Below are positions 7,967 to 17,452 of a DNA stretch of 64,000 bases, piece after piece (positions within the stretch are counted from its first letter, which is position 1; every line of letters begins with the position of its first letter). The DNA comes from Prochlorococcus sp. HOT208_60m_813O14. Its GTDB lineage: Bacteria > Cyanobacteriota > Cyanobacteriia > PCC-6307 > Cyanobiaceae. The DNA is taken from assembly GCA_002025945.1 (NCBI GenBank), contig MWOO01000143.1:1-64000 (forward strand), in the 5' to 3' direction. The notes below the pieces were generated by a model that searched no databases, was not told where the DNA came from, and saw only the letters and a list, made by a program, of their open reading frames with translations. A program made the translations under genes and the position numbers.

Positions 7967-9085
7967 TTACCACGTATGGTGAGCAATAGAGGATGTTTTC
8001 CAAGGAGCGAAATCATTTGTAAAACAATTATCTCTAATTGCATTAGAAATTGCATTGGTAAATCTTATTAAGTGAGCAATATTATGCAAACTTATAAGAG
8101 TTAGGCCTAATATTTCGTCATTTCTAATTAGATGATGCAAATATGCTCGAGAATAGGATTTACAGGTTTCGCATTTACAAGTTTTATCAATCGGAGAAAA
8201 GTCATTTTTAAATCGAGCATTTCGCAAATTCAATCTTTCATCATTAAAGAATGCAGTCCCATGTCTCCCTAGTCTTGTAGGCAAAACACAGTCAAATATA
8301 TCGAATCCATTAGCAACAGCTAGAGAAATTTCTTTTAAGGAGCCAATTCCCATTAAATATCTTGGTTTATTTATTGGTAAGAATTTCGGGACGTAATTAA
8401 TTACACTATGTATTTCTTCGACTGCCTCGCCAACACTTACACCTCCCACTGCTATTCCAGGAAGATCAAAAGAACTTGTATATTTTGCACTGTATTCTCT
8501 CAATCTCGGATACTTTCCGCCTTGAACTATACCGAATAATGCTTGATTGGATTTCTGATGAGTCTCAACACATTTTTGCAACCATGAATGAGTTCTTTGT
8601 AAAGAGTCCTCAATATCATTTTCGTTAGCTGTATGCGGAGGACAATGATCAAAAGCCATCGCAACATCCGATCCAAGATCCATTTGAATTTGTATTACTT
8701 TTTCAGGTGATAAAAAAACATGACTACCATCTCTTGGATTTTTAAATTCCACGCCTTTATCAGAAATATTATTTAATTTGGCCAAACTAAAAACTTGATA
8801 TCCTCCTGAATCAGTAAGAATAGGCTTCTGCCAATTCATGAACTTATGTATTCCGCCAGATTCTTTTACTAGTTTTTCTCCAGGTTGTAAATGAAGATGA
8901 AAGGTATTTGAAAGAATCATTTCTGATCCTGTAGAGGTTAACTGCTTAGATGAAATTCCTTTAACCGTTGCCAAAGTACCCACAGGCATAAATTTTGGTG
9001 TGTTTACCTGACCATTTGGTGTATGAAATATACCAGTTCTTGCCGCTGTATTACTGCAATTCGATGTAATTTCAAATTCAAACAC
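7967..9085 (-). CDS. tgt: tRNA-guanine transglycosylase
   Basis: The 372-residue enzyme exchanges guanine 34 for a queuosine precursor in tRNAs with GUN anticodons. It has substrate loop [12 protein letters not shown] (Asp92), nucleophile loop [13 protein letters not shown], and the zinc-binding [17 protein letters not shown]. Start is GTG at 9085; no better upstream codon exists. Downstream psbK shares the strand. Length and motifs are complete. Confidence 0.95.
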   Translation of the reverse strand: MFEFEITSNCSNTAARTGIFHTPNGQVNTPKFMPVGTLATVKGISSKQLTSTGSEMILSNTFHLHLQPGEKLVKESGGIHKFMNWQKPILTDSGGYQVFSLAKLNNISDKGVEFKNPRDGSHVFLSPEKVIQIQMDLGSDVAMAFDHCPPHTANENDIEDSLQRTHSWLQKCVETHQKSNQALFGIVQGGKYPRLREYSAKYTSSFDLPGIAVGGVSVGEAVEEIHSVINYVPKFLPINKPRYLMGIGSLKEISLAVANGFDIFDCVLPTRLGRHGTAFFNDERLNLRNARFKNDFSPIDKTCKCETCKSYSRAYLHHLIRNDEILGLTLISLHNIAHLIRFTNAISNAIRDNCFTNDFAPWKTSSIAHHTW

Positions 9086-9183
9086 GATAATTTATAAAAT
9101 TTTTTAATCCTTTTTCATTAATTTACCCTATTATTTAATATTGAATCTATTTTTATCTCATCAAAAAATATTTAATAAAAAAT

Positions 9184-9924
9184 TTGGCAGGATCTTGGAT
9201 TTTTTATACAACATTTCCAAAGATACCTTTAATTAACCCCGAATTTAAAAATATTGCACAATTTGCCCCGCCTTTAGGATTTTTGATTGGAACAATACAG
9301 AGTTATATTTTTCTTTTTTTAACAACTAACTCTTGGTCAATTTATTCATCTGCATTAATTTGTTTGGCTTCAGGATATTTAATTACTGGTGGTCTACATA
9401 TTGATGGTTTAATGGATACTTTCGATGGTATTTTTGCGGGTAAAAAGAAGCGTTTAAAAGCCATGAAAGACAGTAAAGTTGGTTCCTTTGGCGTTCAAGC
9501 TTTAGTTTTTATAACTTTAATTCAAATTGCTTGCATACTGAAAATTCAAAACCTAGTAATTTTTGTTTTACCTATATGCTTATTTTGGGGAAGATTTTCA
9601 AATTTATTTTTTATAGAAAAGTTTAAATATATGAGTTATAAGAAAAAATCTGTTAGTCACAAAAAGTTTTGGAATGGATTTAAAAAAGAATCTTTGATCT
9701 CCATTATTTTTCTTTTAATTTTCATTGCATACCAATTTGTTTCAATTACATCCAAAGCAATATTAATTAAATTTTTAATTCTTATTTTGATTGGTATTTT
9801 TCTAAGCTATTGTATCCCAAACATACTGGGTAATAAAATTGGAGGCTTTAACGGAGATGCCTGCGGTGCAAGTGTTGTTCTAGTTGAAACTGCAATGTTA
9901 TTTATGCATGCAATTCTTTTATAG
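9184..9924 (+). CDS. cobS: Adenosylcobinamide-GDP ribazoletransferase (cobalamin synthase)
   Basis: This 246-residue membrane protein joins the lower ligand to adenosylcobinamide-GDP, the late step of (pseudo)cobalamin synthesis. The family motif GGLHIDGLMDTFDGIFAGK (about 75-93) has its acidic residues; five or so hydrophobic segments follow, and NGDACGA is near the end. TTG 9184 is the only standard start. In-frame codons upstream (IKNLAGSW) read like family sequence, so translation may begin a few codons earlier at a rare codon. The 3' end overlaps the convergent kinase gene by 23 bases. Confidence 0.9.
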   Translation: MAGSWIFYTTFPKIPLINPEFKNIAQFAPPLGFLIGTIQSYIFLFLTTNSWSIYSSALICLASGYLITGGLHIDGLMDTFDGIFAGKKKRLKAMKDSKVGSFGVQALVFITLIQIACILKIQNLVIFVLPICLFWGRFSNLFFIEKFKYMSYKKKSVSHKKFWNGFKKESLISIIFLLIFIAYQFVSITSKAILIKFLILILIGIFLSYCIPNILGNKIGGFNGDACGASVVLVETAMLFMHAILL

Positions 9925-11038
9925 GTAGTTCTAAATAAAAAATATTTTTCTTCTTAAGATTTTTTGATTTATCAGTATTATCTAACGAGTTACTTTCCAG
10001 CAATCTCAAATCTCCTCCAATTTGTTTTGCTAATTTCCTCGCCAAAAAAAGTCCCACACCAGTGCCGTCCTTCTTTTTAGCAGCAGATCCTCTAAAACCT
10101 TTTTCAAAAATTTTCTCGTTTTCATTTTTGGTTATTTTTTTACCACCATCAAATATACAGAGTCCATTAATCGTAATTGCGAGCCCAATTTCAGCATCTT
10201 TTTGGGCATATTTAAACGCATTTTCTAATAGATTTGCCACAATTTCAGCAATTACAGCATATTTTGCCTTTAATGGCGAAATAGTCCAATCTGGCCAAAG
10301 AGACGGTTCAGTCCAATCTCTATTCTCTAAGTCCGCATTAGCTTTACCCCTTTCTAATATTGGCCTTAATAAACTCTGAACAGTTATAACCTTTTTATTA
10401 TCTAAATTTGGTGGTAATAATAATCTTTCCTCTCCAATTTCCAGAGGAAGTTGAATAGGTGAATTTAATTGAGCAAAAGAATCCATATATTGATTAATTT
10501 GTTTTTGCTCTATTATCATGCGTTCGACTATTTCTATAGAATCATCATCTGAACCAAGTCTTTTTATTAATAATTTTGCGTATGTTCTAATAGCAGCTAA
10601 TGGATTCCTTAATTGATGAATTATGACATTGACCTGATTTTTTAAATAATTGACTTCTTCATTTTTATTTTGACGTTCTAATTCGATAGAGACACATTTA
10701 GCTAAAGATATTGATAAAGCTTTTAATCTGGAATCGAGAGATACTGGCCAATTCCCCCCTTTCAAATCAGTTTCTACCCGAAGGACACCAAGTAGAATAT
10801 CGTTTTCTTGTAGCGGGTACCATCTTCTATTAGGCGATGAAACCTTTAGGGAAGGATCATCTTCTATTGAAGTAAGTAGCCGATCAATTTGCGGCCATTG
10901 ACCAATCATTTCAAAAGATGCTTTAGTTCCTTGCTTAGCTGAAGCAAGATACATAACTAAATTAGTCACGCCCATTGAGCAACCAAAACTCTCTAGCTGT
11001 TTTAAAATTAACTCTTCAAATTTTTTTGAAAGATTCAT
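9902..11038 (-). CDS. Hik2/CSK-like sensor histidine kinase
   Basis: The protein has 378 residues and no membrane segment. Its GAF-like N-terminal region has Cys20. The phosphoacceptor box is IIHQLRNPLAAIRTYAKLL with His141, the N-box is ANLLENAFKYA, and the G2 box is GTGVGLFLARKLAKQIGG. An H-box starting HQLRNPL with this domain order resembles cyanobacterial Hik2 and the chloroplast sensor kinase, which sense redox state or salt; that match is from memory of the family. No response regulator gene is adjacent. Confidence 0.75.
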   Translation of the reverse strand: MNLSKKFEELILKQLESFGCSMGVTNLVMYLASAKQGTKASFEMIGQWPQIDRLLTSIEDDPSLKVSSPNRRWYPLQENDILLGVLRVETDLKGGNWPVSLDSRLKALSISLAKCVSIELERQNKNEEVNYLKNQVNVIIHQLRNPLAAIRTYAKLLIKRLGSDDDSIEIVERMIIEQKQINQYMDSFAQLNSPIQLPLEIGEERLLLPPNLDNKKVITVQSLLRPILERGKANADLENRDWTEPSLWPDWTISPLKAKYAVIAEIVANLLENAFKYAQKDAEIGLAITINGLCIFDGGKKITKNENEKIFEKGFRGSAAKKKDGTGVGLFLARKLAKQIGGDLRLLESNSLDNTDKSKNLKKKNIFYLELPIKELHA

Positions 11039-11119
11039 GATTAATGAAATGTTGAGAAATTTTTTAAAAAAAAACTTGAAAAAGGTCTTGTAAAATATGA
11101 AAAAAGTATTAAGATATAT

Positions 11120-11290
11120 AAAGAGGTCTGACTTTAGCCAGCCTTGAATATGAATATTTAATCATATTTTAAGCTACATCAGGGGTTGATGGGTCCTCTA
11201 TGTAATTTGAAGTGAATTTAAAATCACATATATAAGATTAGTAAAAATAAATAAGACTAATCTCATTAATAATTTCAGGAGTACCAATCA
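11120..11290 (+). promoter_or_regulatory. Long structured leader ahead of the DUF3155 gene
   Basis: The ~250-base gap is the longest without a gene. An AT-rich TATATA near 11113-11120 could be a -10 box. Downstream, AGAGG (about 11121) and CCTCT (about 11195) could pair around an inner hairpin AATATGA/TCATATT (about 11149-11170). AGGAG sits 8 bases before the ATG at 11291. The leader would be about 165 bases, long for this genome. It matches no riboswitch I recognise. Confidence 0.3.
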
Positions 11291-11659
11291 ATGTCAAAAA
11301 AAAGAAAAAGAATCAGCAGAAGAAGATTGGCTGGCCAAAGAGTAATGGCACATGTACCTATTTATCATATCGAAACTGGCAAACATAAACCAGTTACAGC
11401 AGCAAGAAGATTCATAGCTGAAAATGGTCTCTCTGCACCTTCAGTTTTTAATGTAAGAAGAAATGAACATACCACCGATAGATTTTTTTGGGGTGAAAAA
11501 GGATTATTTAGCGCCCAATATGCTGAAGAAAATCATTTTCTATTTCCATCACTAAAAGTTGTAGTCGAAGGAATTGGTGAAGAAAAAATCTTTGAGGGTC
11601 TAGAACTGACTGCAGATGATTGGGAAGAGATTGAAGAATATGAATACGCTTTTGTTTAA
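11291..11659 (+). CDS. DUF3155 family protein
   Basis: The 122-residue protein has a strongly basic start (SKKRKRISRRRLAGQRVMA) followed by YHIETG, PVTAARRFIAENG and RRNEHTTDRFFWGEKGLF, then an acidic tail. This layout is conserved in cyanobacteria as DUF3155; function is unknown. The basic N-terminus could bind nucleic acid. A good ribosome site (AGGAG) precedes ATG 11291. It ends 4 bases into the convergent hydrolase gene. Confidence 0.8.
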   Translation: MSKKRKRISRRRLAGQRVMAHVPIYHIETGKHKPVTAARRFIAENGLSAPSVFNVRRNEHTTDRFFWGEKGLFSAQYAEENHFLFPSLKVVVEGIGEEKIFEGLELTADDWEEIEEYEYAFV

Positions 11660-12273
11660 AAAATATTACTTATATTTGAACTTATAAAATTAATTAAATT
11701 TGAATCAATTTGATGAAATCCATCAAATTCTAATAATTCACAAAATTTAGAAGACTTACTCTTTACCTTTTCATAAATAGTCCTAGAAGCATCTATAGGC
11801 ACAACGTCATCAAATAAACCATGACTAACAATTAATGGCGAGAATTTTTCTCCTGGGGACCAGTTGGGATGAGGATAACCACTACAAGCAACAATTAATC
11901 CAAAATTTAACTTAAATCCCGCATCAATTGCCATCGCCGCCCCCTGAGAGAACCCCAACAAAATTGTTTTTCTTAGTGGAATCTTATCAGTATCAAAATT
12001 TTTTAATGTAACTAAAAGTTTATTTACTTCAACCTCAGCGCCATTCCAATCATGTGGATATAATCCATACCACTGTCTTCCCTGACCGCTTGGGTGTAAT
12101 CCAGGAGCCCTCAAAGAAATTACCTCAAAATCAAGATTTATTTTTTCAGTCATCTCCTTTCCAAAAGTTAAAAGGTCATCTGAATCAGCTCCCCAACCAT
12201 GCATCAAAATAATTCTATGAGTTGCAGTTTGAGAGCTAATCGAGACAAATTCATGATTGATAGCATATTTCAT
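11656..12273 (-). CDS. Alpha/beta hydrolase, carboxylesterase-like
   Basis: The 205-residue protein carries a complete serine-hydrolase set: oxyanion region HGWGADSDDLL (25-35), nucleophile elbow GFSQGAA, acid in DDVVP, and a late histidine in GFHQID. This resembles the phospholipase/carboxylesterase branch. Substrate unknown. It is divergent from purH with 33 bases between start codons, so the two promoters overlap. Confidence 0.8.
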   Translation of the reverse strand: MKYAINHEFVSISSQTATHRIILMHGWGADSDDLLTFGKEMTEKINLDFEVISLRAPGLHPSGQGRQWYGLYPHDWNGAEVEVNKLLVTLKNFDTDKIPLRKTILLGFSQGAAMAIDAGFKLNFGLIVACSGYPHPNWSPGEKFSPLIVSHGLFDDVVPIDASRTIYEKVKSKSSKFCELLEFDGFHQIDSNLINFISSNISNIF

Positions 12274-12306
12274 GTTTATATTCTTAAGTAAGTAAACTTT
12301 CTCATA

Positions 12307-13860
12307 ATGTCTCCACTAGCTTTAGTAAGTGTCTCTGATAAAAAAAATATAATCCCATTTTGTAGGGAATTGGTAGAGCAATTTAATTATAAAATTCTAT
12401 CAAGTGGAGGTACTGCCAAACATCTTATAGAGGCTAAAATTCCAGTTATTAAAGTTGCTGATTTTACTAATTCTCCAGAAATTCTTGGGGGAAGAGTTAA
12501 AACTTTACATCCAAAAATACACGGGGGAATATTAGCTAAAAGAACTGATGAGGAACATAAAAAAGATATAGAAGCTAACAATCTTGAATTAATAGACTTA
12601 GTTGTTGTAAATTTATATCCTTTTAAAAAAACTGTAGATCAGAAAGCTAAATGGGAAGATGCTATTGAAAATATCGATATCGGAGGGCCATCTATGATTC
12701 GTTCTGCAGCTAAAAATCATAAAGATGTTTCCGTTTTAGTAGATCCTAGTCAGTATCAAAATTTTCTTGAGGAAAGTAAAAAAGGTGAGTTGAAAGATTC
12801 ATATAAAGCAAAATTAGCCCTTGAAGCTTTTCAACATACAGCAGACTATGACACTGCAATATCTAATTGGATAAGAAAAGAAAAAGATTTACAATCTTCC
12901 AAATTTATCGAATCTTATCCACTAATCAAAACCTTAAGATATGGGGAGAATCCCCATCAAAAAGCTTTCTGGTATGGTTTAAGTAACATTGGATGGAACT
13001 CAGCAGAACAATTACAAGGAAAAGACTTAAGTTATAACAATCTACTAGATCTAGAGTCTGCACTTTCAACAGTTTTAGAATTTGGCTACAGAGAAAAAGA
13101 TGAGCTTTCAACCGACATGTTTGCCTCAGTAATTTTAAAACACAATAATCCTTGTGGTGCCTCTATAAGTAATTCAGCCTCTAAAGCATTTTTGAATGCT
13201 TTGGAATGCGACTCTGTAAGTGCATTTGGAGGAATAGTTGCTTTTAATTCAAATGTTGATAGTGACACCGCAATTCATCTCAAAGACATTTTCTTAGAGT
13301 GTGTCGTCGCTCCATCTTTTGATGAGGAAGCTTTAGAAATTTTAAAAGTTAAAAAGAATTTAAGAATTTTAAAATTTTCAAAAGATCAACTTCCAAAAAA
13401 GAATCAAAATTCTACTAAATCAATAATGGGAGGATTACTAGTTCAAGATACTGACGATAGTGAAGAAAAAACTGAAAATTGGATTTCAGTAACTAATAAA
13501 AATCCGAGTAATCAAGTTAACCTAGATCTGAATTTTGCATGGAAAATTTGTAAACACGTGAAATCTAATGCCATTGTTATTGCAAAAGACCAAAAAACTA
13601 TTGGTATTGGAGCTGGACAAATGAATAGAGTTGGAGCAGCAAAAATTGCATTAAAAGCAGCTGGAAGTTTAAGTTCTGATGCTGTCTTAGCCAGCGATGG
13701 TTTTTTCCCATTTGCAGATACTGTAGAACTAGCAAATCAATATGGAATAAAAGCTATTATTCAACCTGGAGGAAGTCTAAGAGACCAAGAAAGTATTGAT
13801 ATGTGTGATTCGAAAGGAATCTCAATGGTATTTACGCAAAAAAGGCATTTTTTGCATTAA
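12307..13860 (+). CDS. purH: Bifunctional AICAR formyltransferase/IMP cyclohydrolase
   Basis: The 517-residue enzyme carries out the last two steps of purine synthesis. The N-terminal MGS-like domain (IMP cyclohydrolase) starts ALVSVSDKKNIIPF and includes LSSGGTAKHL. The AICAR transformylase domain has LRYGENPHQ, ILKHNNPCGAS and terminal DTVELANQYGIKAIIQPGG. Length is normal. ATG 12307 is the first codon of the family alignment. It ends 2 bases before the convergent DoxX gene. Confidence 0.96.
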   Translation: MSPLALVSVSDKKNIIPFCRELVEQFNYKILSSGGTAKHLIEAKIPVIKVADFTNSPEILGGRVKTLHPKIHGGILAKRTDEEHKKDIEANNLELIDLVVVNLYPFKKTVDQKAKWEDAIENIDIGGPSMIRSAAKNHKDVSVLVDPSQYQNFLEESKKGELKDSYKAKLALEAFQHTADYDTAISNWIRKEKDLQSSKFIESYPLIKTLRYGENPHQKAFWYGLSNIGWNSAEQLQGKDLSYNNLLDLESALSTVLEFGYREKDELSTDMFASVILKHNNPCGASISNSASKAFLNALECDSVSAFGGIVAFNSNVDSDTAIHLKDIFLECVVAPSFDEEALEILKVKKNLRILKFSKDQLPKKNQNSTKSIMGGLLVQDTDDSEEKTENWISVTNKNPSNQVNLDLNFAWKICKHVKSNAIVIAKDQKTIGIGAGQMNRVGAAKIALKAAGSLSSDAVLASDGFFPFADTVELANQYGIKAIIQPGGSLRDQESIDMCDSKGISMVFTQKRHFLH

Positions 13861-13861
13861 A

Positions 13862-14422
13862 TTAAGTTGATTTTGGATAATAAGTAATTTTGTTAGTCTT
13901 TCTAAATAAGGAGAGCCTGCCCGGACCTGCACATAGAAAATATAGAGAAATAGCACCATATATGAAAGACAATTCGAAGGCATAATTGTGACCTTCTACT
14001 ACTGCAAGGGGAAAACCTTCTAGGCCGGTATCTAGAAGATGAAAATAAACAGCAAATGCCATTGTAGAGAAAAGCCCTAGAGAAGAAAGCCTTGCAAATA
14101 TCCCTAAAGCCAACCCTACTGGGCATACTAATTGAGTGATCGCCGCTCCAAAAGTCCAAATAACAGGATCTCCTGGTAAAAATGGGAAATACTTACCAAC
14201 TACAAACTCAGCAAAACCCTGCGGATCCTGAAGTTTTTCTAAGCCATGATGAATCATCAAAGCACAAAAACCAATTCGTAAAACAAAAATTGATAATTCC
14301 CCAAGGATATTTACTTCTGAACCAGTAGATGAATTGGCAACTACAACTTCAACTTTTTGGGGAGCTTTAGTTCTATTCATACTTGCAGTTTGAACCTGAT
14401 TAGATTGTGATTTGTCTTCCAT
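13862..14422 (-). CDS. DoxX family membrane protein
   Basis: This is a 186-residue membrane protein. A polar N-terminus of about 40 residues is followed by four hydrophobic segments, including FVLRIGFCALMIHHGLEKL (the DoxX entry), AAITQLVCPVGLALGIFAR and FELSFIYGAISLYFLCAGPG. The family is loosely linked to thiosulfate-quinone oxidoreductase subunits or to membrane redox roles; no specific function can be claimed here. It stands alone between purH and ispH. Confidence 0.8.
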   Translation of the reverse strand: MEDKSQSNQVQTASMNRTKAPQKVEVVVANSSTGSEVNILGELSIFVLRIGFCALMIHHGLEKLQDPQGFAEFVVGKYFPFLPGDPVIWTFGAAITQLVCPVGLALGIFARLSSLGLFSTMAFAVYFHLLDTGLEGFPLAVVEGHNYAFELSFIYGAISLYFLCAGPGRLSLFRKTNKITYYPKST

Positions 14423-14526
14423 ACATCATAATTTTTTTATTATTCTAAATAATAAAGTAGATATTTTGGCATTATCTGACTAATAAATTTAAAAAACTCA
14501 GTAAAGTTCTAAATGAAATAAAAAAT

Positions 14527-15723
14527 TTAAGAAGCAATATCAACTAACTTCTCTATTACATCTGCCACAACCTTATCAGGAGTTGATGCACCTGAGGTAA
14601 TCCCAACATTAATTTTTCCACTAGGTAAAAAATTATTTTTAAGTTCTAAATCTGATCCTAGTGGCTTATGTAATATTGAATTTTCTTCTACTGATATCCT
14701 CTCTGGCGTATCTATGTGAAAAGAAGAAATATTTTTAGTAATTGCTATTTCTTGTAAGTGCGTAGTATTCGAAGAATTGAAGCCTCCTATAACAACAAGA
14801 ATATCAAGATCTTCATCAACCAAAGAGAACATTGCGTCTTGTCTTTCTTCAGTTGCATCACAAATAGTATTAAAAGCTAAAAAGTGGCTATTCAAGTTAT
14901 CTGGTCCAAATTTTTTTAACATCGTTCTTTCAAAAACTTTTCCAATTTCTTCGGTCTCACTTTTAAGCATAGTTGTCTGATTAGCAACTCCGACTCTATC
15001 TAAATCTTTATCAGGATCAAATCCATTAGAACAAGCTTTAGCAAATTTATTCATAAATTCATTTCTATTACCTCTACCCATAATGTATTCAGATACATAA
15101 TTTGCTTCTTTTAGATCAAGTACAACTAAATATTTCCCTGCGAATGAACTAGTAGCGAGAGTTTCTTCATGCTTAAATTTTCCATGAATAATTGATGTAA
15201 AAACATGTTTTTTATGTTTCTCGACAGTATGCCAAACCTTAGAAACCCATGGACAAGTTGTATCAATGATATGACAACCTTTCTCATGAAGGAGTTTCAT
15301 TTCTTGAACAGTGGCTCCGAAAGCAGGCAATATAACTACATCCCCATTAGAAACTAACGAAAAATCTTTAATTCCATTTTTAGCTGAAATGAACTTTACA
15401 TTCATTTTTCTTAAATGATCGTTAACCGAAGGATTATGAATTATTTCGTTTGTTATCCAAATATTCTCATTGGGATAATGTCTTCTGGTCTCATAAGCCA
15501 TTGCTACAGCTCTTTCAACTCCCCAACAGAAACCAAATGCTTGAGCTAACTTAATATTTAGTCTACCTTTGGTGTAAGTGAAACCATTATCTCTTATTGA
15601 ACTTATCAAATCACTTTGGTAAGCTTCTTCTAATGCTTGAGCTCTTTTTGTTGGAGAATCGAAACCCCTTCTATTATATCTATCAGAATGATGAAGAGAT
15701 CTTCTAAAAGCTTGAGTATCCAT
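14527..15723 (-). CDS. ispH: 4-hydroxy-3-methylbut-2-enyl diphosphate reductase
   Basis: The 398-residue enzyme makes IPP and DMAPP in the last step of the MEP isoprenoid pathway, feeding chlorophyll phytol tails and carotenoids. Three iron-sulfur cysteines are visible in [23 protein letters not shown] and [11 protein letters not shown]. The extended N-terminus ([15 protein letters not shown]) marks the cyanobacterial/plant form, longer than the ~315-residue E. coli type. The amt1 terminator lies just upstream, isolating the two transcripts. Confidence 0.95.
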   Translation of the reverse strand: MDTQAFRRSLHHSDRYNRRGFDSPTKRAQALEEAYQSDLISSIRDNGFTYTKGRLNIKLAQAFGFCWGVERAVAMAYETRRHYPNENIWITNEIIHNPSVNDHLRKMNVKFISAKNGIKDFSLVSNGDVVILPAFGATVQEMKLLHEKGCHIIDTTCPWVSKVWHTVEKHKKHVFTSIIHGKFKHEETLATSSFAGKYLVVLDLKEANYVSEYIMGRGNRNEFMNKFAKACSNGFDPDKDLDRVGVANQTTMLKSETEEIGKVFERTMLKKFGPDNLNSHFLAFNTICDATEERQDAMFSLVDEDLDILVVIGGFNSSNTTHLQEIAITKNISSFHIDTPERISVEENSILHKPLGSDLELKNNFLPSGKINVGITSGASTPDKVVADVIEKLVDIAS

Positions 15724-15757
15724 CTTTTTATATTACAACGTTTTAAATAATTTTTCG

Positions 15758-15792
15758 TAAAAAAAAAGAAACCTGACATAAGTCAGGTTTCT
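15758..15792 (-). terminator. Intrinsic terminator of amt1
   Basis: An 11-base stem, AGAAACCTGAC (15767-15777) and GTCAGGTTTCT (15782-15792), closes a 4-base loop. On the minus strand it is followed by a T run (A run at 15758-15767 on the plus strand). It sits 20 bases after the amt1 stop and before ispH, whose start is at 15723. Confidence 0.88.
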
Positions 15793-15812
15793 TAAATCGT
15801 TTTTTAGTTAGG

Positions 15813-17273
15813 TTATTTAGCAGATGCAAAGTCTGGATATGCTTCCATTCCATGCTCTCCTATATCTAAGCCTTGTGTCTCTTCCTCTTCAGATACACGG
15901 ATTCCTCCGAATAATCCTCCAATTACAGACCAAGCGATCCAGCAAGTAACTAGTGTCCAAATAGCATAAGCTGCGGCACCAAGAGCTTGAACTAGAAGAA
16001 GGGTAATACCTCCACCATTGAACAATCCCATACCTGCTCCATCACCTTGTACAGCTGTACCCCAAAGACCGATAACTACAGTACCCCATACACCACAAAC
16101 TCCGTGAACAGAGAATGCACCTACAGGATCATCGATCTCAGCGGCATCAAGTGCTGCAACAGAAAATACAACGATAATTCCTCCTACTAGTCCTGCGAAC
16201 CAGGCTCCAGCAAGAGTCATATCACCACAACCAGCAGTGATACTAACCAAACCAGCAAGGATTCCGTTAATAATCATTGTAAGATCAGGCTTACCAGAAG
16301 TTAATGTTGAAACAATAGTTGCTCCAATAGCACCAGCAGCGGCTGCCAAAGTAGTTGTTACAGCAACATATGGAACCCATTGATCCATAGCAAGTTGAGA
16401 ACCGGGGTTAAATCCGTACCAACCTATCCATAGTACTAATGCACCTAGAGTAGCTATAGCCATATTGTGTCCTGGCATAGCCTGTGGCTTTCCATCAGAG
16501 TATTTGCCAATTCTTGGTCCAAGAAGCATAGCTCCTACAAGACCAGCCCATGCTCCAACTGAGTGAACAATTGAAGAACCAGCAAAATCAACAAAACCTA
16601 AAGAATCAAGCCAACCGCCATTCCATTTCCAGCTACCAGCAATTGGATATATAAATGCAGTTAATACAACAGCAAAAACAACAAATTCTCCAAATTTAAC
16701 TCTTTCAGCAACAAGACCGGAAACGATAGTTGCTGCAGTTCCTGCAAAAGCAGACTGGAACAAGAAATCAACAGTTGGGACTAATCCAGCGTCAGTTACC
16801 ATATCTGCAGTAACTGTTGGATCAAAAAATAAGCCGCCAAAATAAAGCCAACCGTCGGCAACACTTCCTCCGTACATTAATGAATAGCCGATAAACCAAT
16901 AAGAAGTTACAGCTAGAGCAAATACAAAGAGGTTTTTAGCAAGAATGTTAACAGCGTTCTTAGAACGGCACATACCTGCCTCAACCATAGCGAAACCGGC
17001 GTTCATAAAGATCACTAAAATAGTAGCGATCAAAAGCCATAAATTGTTAGCAAGAAAAGCTGCATTCAACTCAGGTAAATCAGCTGCGTGAGCTGAAAGA
17101 TTAAAAATACCTAAACCAAACAAAGCTAGGGGAACAGTTGCAAGCCACAACATGGAGCGGTTTGAACTAAATCCTCGAATACTCCTCAAAAGGAGCATAG
17201 GTCCATTAACAAGACTTGCATCTTGAAGTTTGGACCTAGAGCGCCTTTGAGGCGTTTGCAAAGCAGTGGTCAT
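15813..17273 (-). CDS. amt1: Ammonium transporter
   Basis: This is a 486-residue Amt family channel for ammonium uptake across the plasma membrane. A polar leader and a signal-like segment ending NLSAHAADL (about 56-64) precede eleven hydrophobic helices. The paired pore histidines are within SIVHSVGAWAG and FSVHGVCGVWG. GGWLDSLGFVDFAGS is a family hallmark. The upstream region has a full GTA-N8-TAC box with a matched -10, so nitrogen limitation through NtcA should activate it. A strong terminator ends the single-gene transcript. Confidence 0.96.
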   Translation of the reverse strand: MTTALQTPQRRSRSKLQDASLVNGPMLLLRSIRGFSSNRSMLWLATVPLALFGLGIFNLSAHAADLPELNAAFLANNLWLLIATILVIFMNAGFAMVEAGMCRSKNAVNILAKNLFVFALAVTSYWFIGYSLMYGGSVADGWLYFGGLFFDPTVTADMVTDAGLVPTVDFLFQSAFAGTAATIVSGLVAERVKFGEFVVFAVVLTAFIYPIAGSWKWNGGWLDSLGFVDFAGSSIVHSVGAWAGLVGAMLLGPRIGKYSDGKPQAMPGHNMAIATLGALVLWIGWYGFNPGSQLAMDQWVPYVAVTTTLAAAAGAIGATIVSTLTSGKPDLTMIINGILAGLVSITAGCGDMTLAGAWFAGLVGGIIVVFSVAALDAAEIDDPVGAFSVHGVCGVWGTVVIGLWGTAVQGDGAGMGLFNGGGITLLLVQALGAAAYAIWTLVTCWIAWSVIGGLFGGIRVSEEEETQGLDIGEHGMEAYPDFASAK

Positions 17274-17292
17274 AAAAAAAAATTAGATCTGC

Positions 17293-17313
17293 AAAAAAAC
17301 AGTTTTACTGTTT
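17293..17313 (-). promoter_or_regulatory. Short hairpin plus T run in the amt1 leader
   Basis: On the minus strand AAACAGT-AAA-ACTGTTT forms a 7-base stem, with a run of seven T at its 3' edge, about 20 bases before the amt1 start codon and downstream of the predicted transcription start. It looks like a weak terminator or attenuator. The stem has only two G-C pairs, so it may be little more than chance in AT-rich DNA. Confidence 0.35.
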
Positions 17314-17326
17314 CCTTTCAAATTTA

Positions 17327-17369
17327 AATTTATTCAAAAAACTTATGAGTGTCTAGTAGTTGTTGATAC
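17327..17369 (-). promoter_or_regulatory. NtcA-activated promoter of amt1
   Basis: On the minus strand, GTATCAACAACTAC (17369-17356) matches GTA-N8-TAC exactly. After 23 bases comes TAAATT (17332-17327), a TAnnnT -10 box. This is the class II NtcA activation layout, with the activator box replacing a -35 element. The predicted start site is about 45-50 bases before the amt1 codon. Confidence 0.8.
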
Positions 17370-17452
17370 CATTTTTATAGTTGCACCTTAAAAATAATTT
17401 GTTAAATTTAAAAAGTTTGATTTTTAGAAGTTTCAAAATATCAAGATTTTAT

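Noticed and set aside
9900-9924. TTTATGCATGCAAT followed by a C/T-rich stretch resembles 40535-40558
   Set aside because: The likeness is about 20 of 24 bases; one copy is in the cobS coding end and the other in a promoter gap, with no further homology. Chance in AT-rich DNA is likely.
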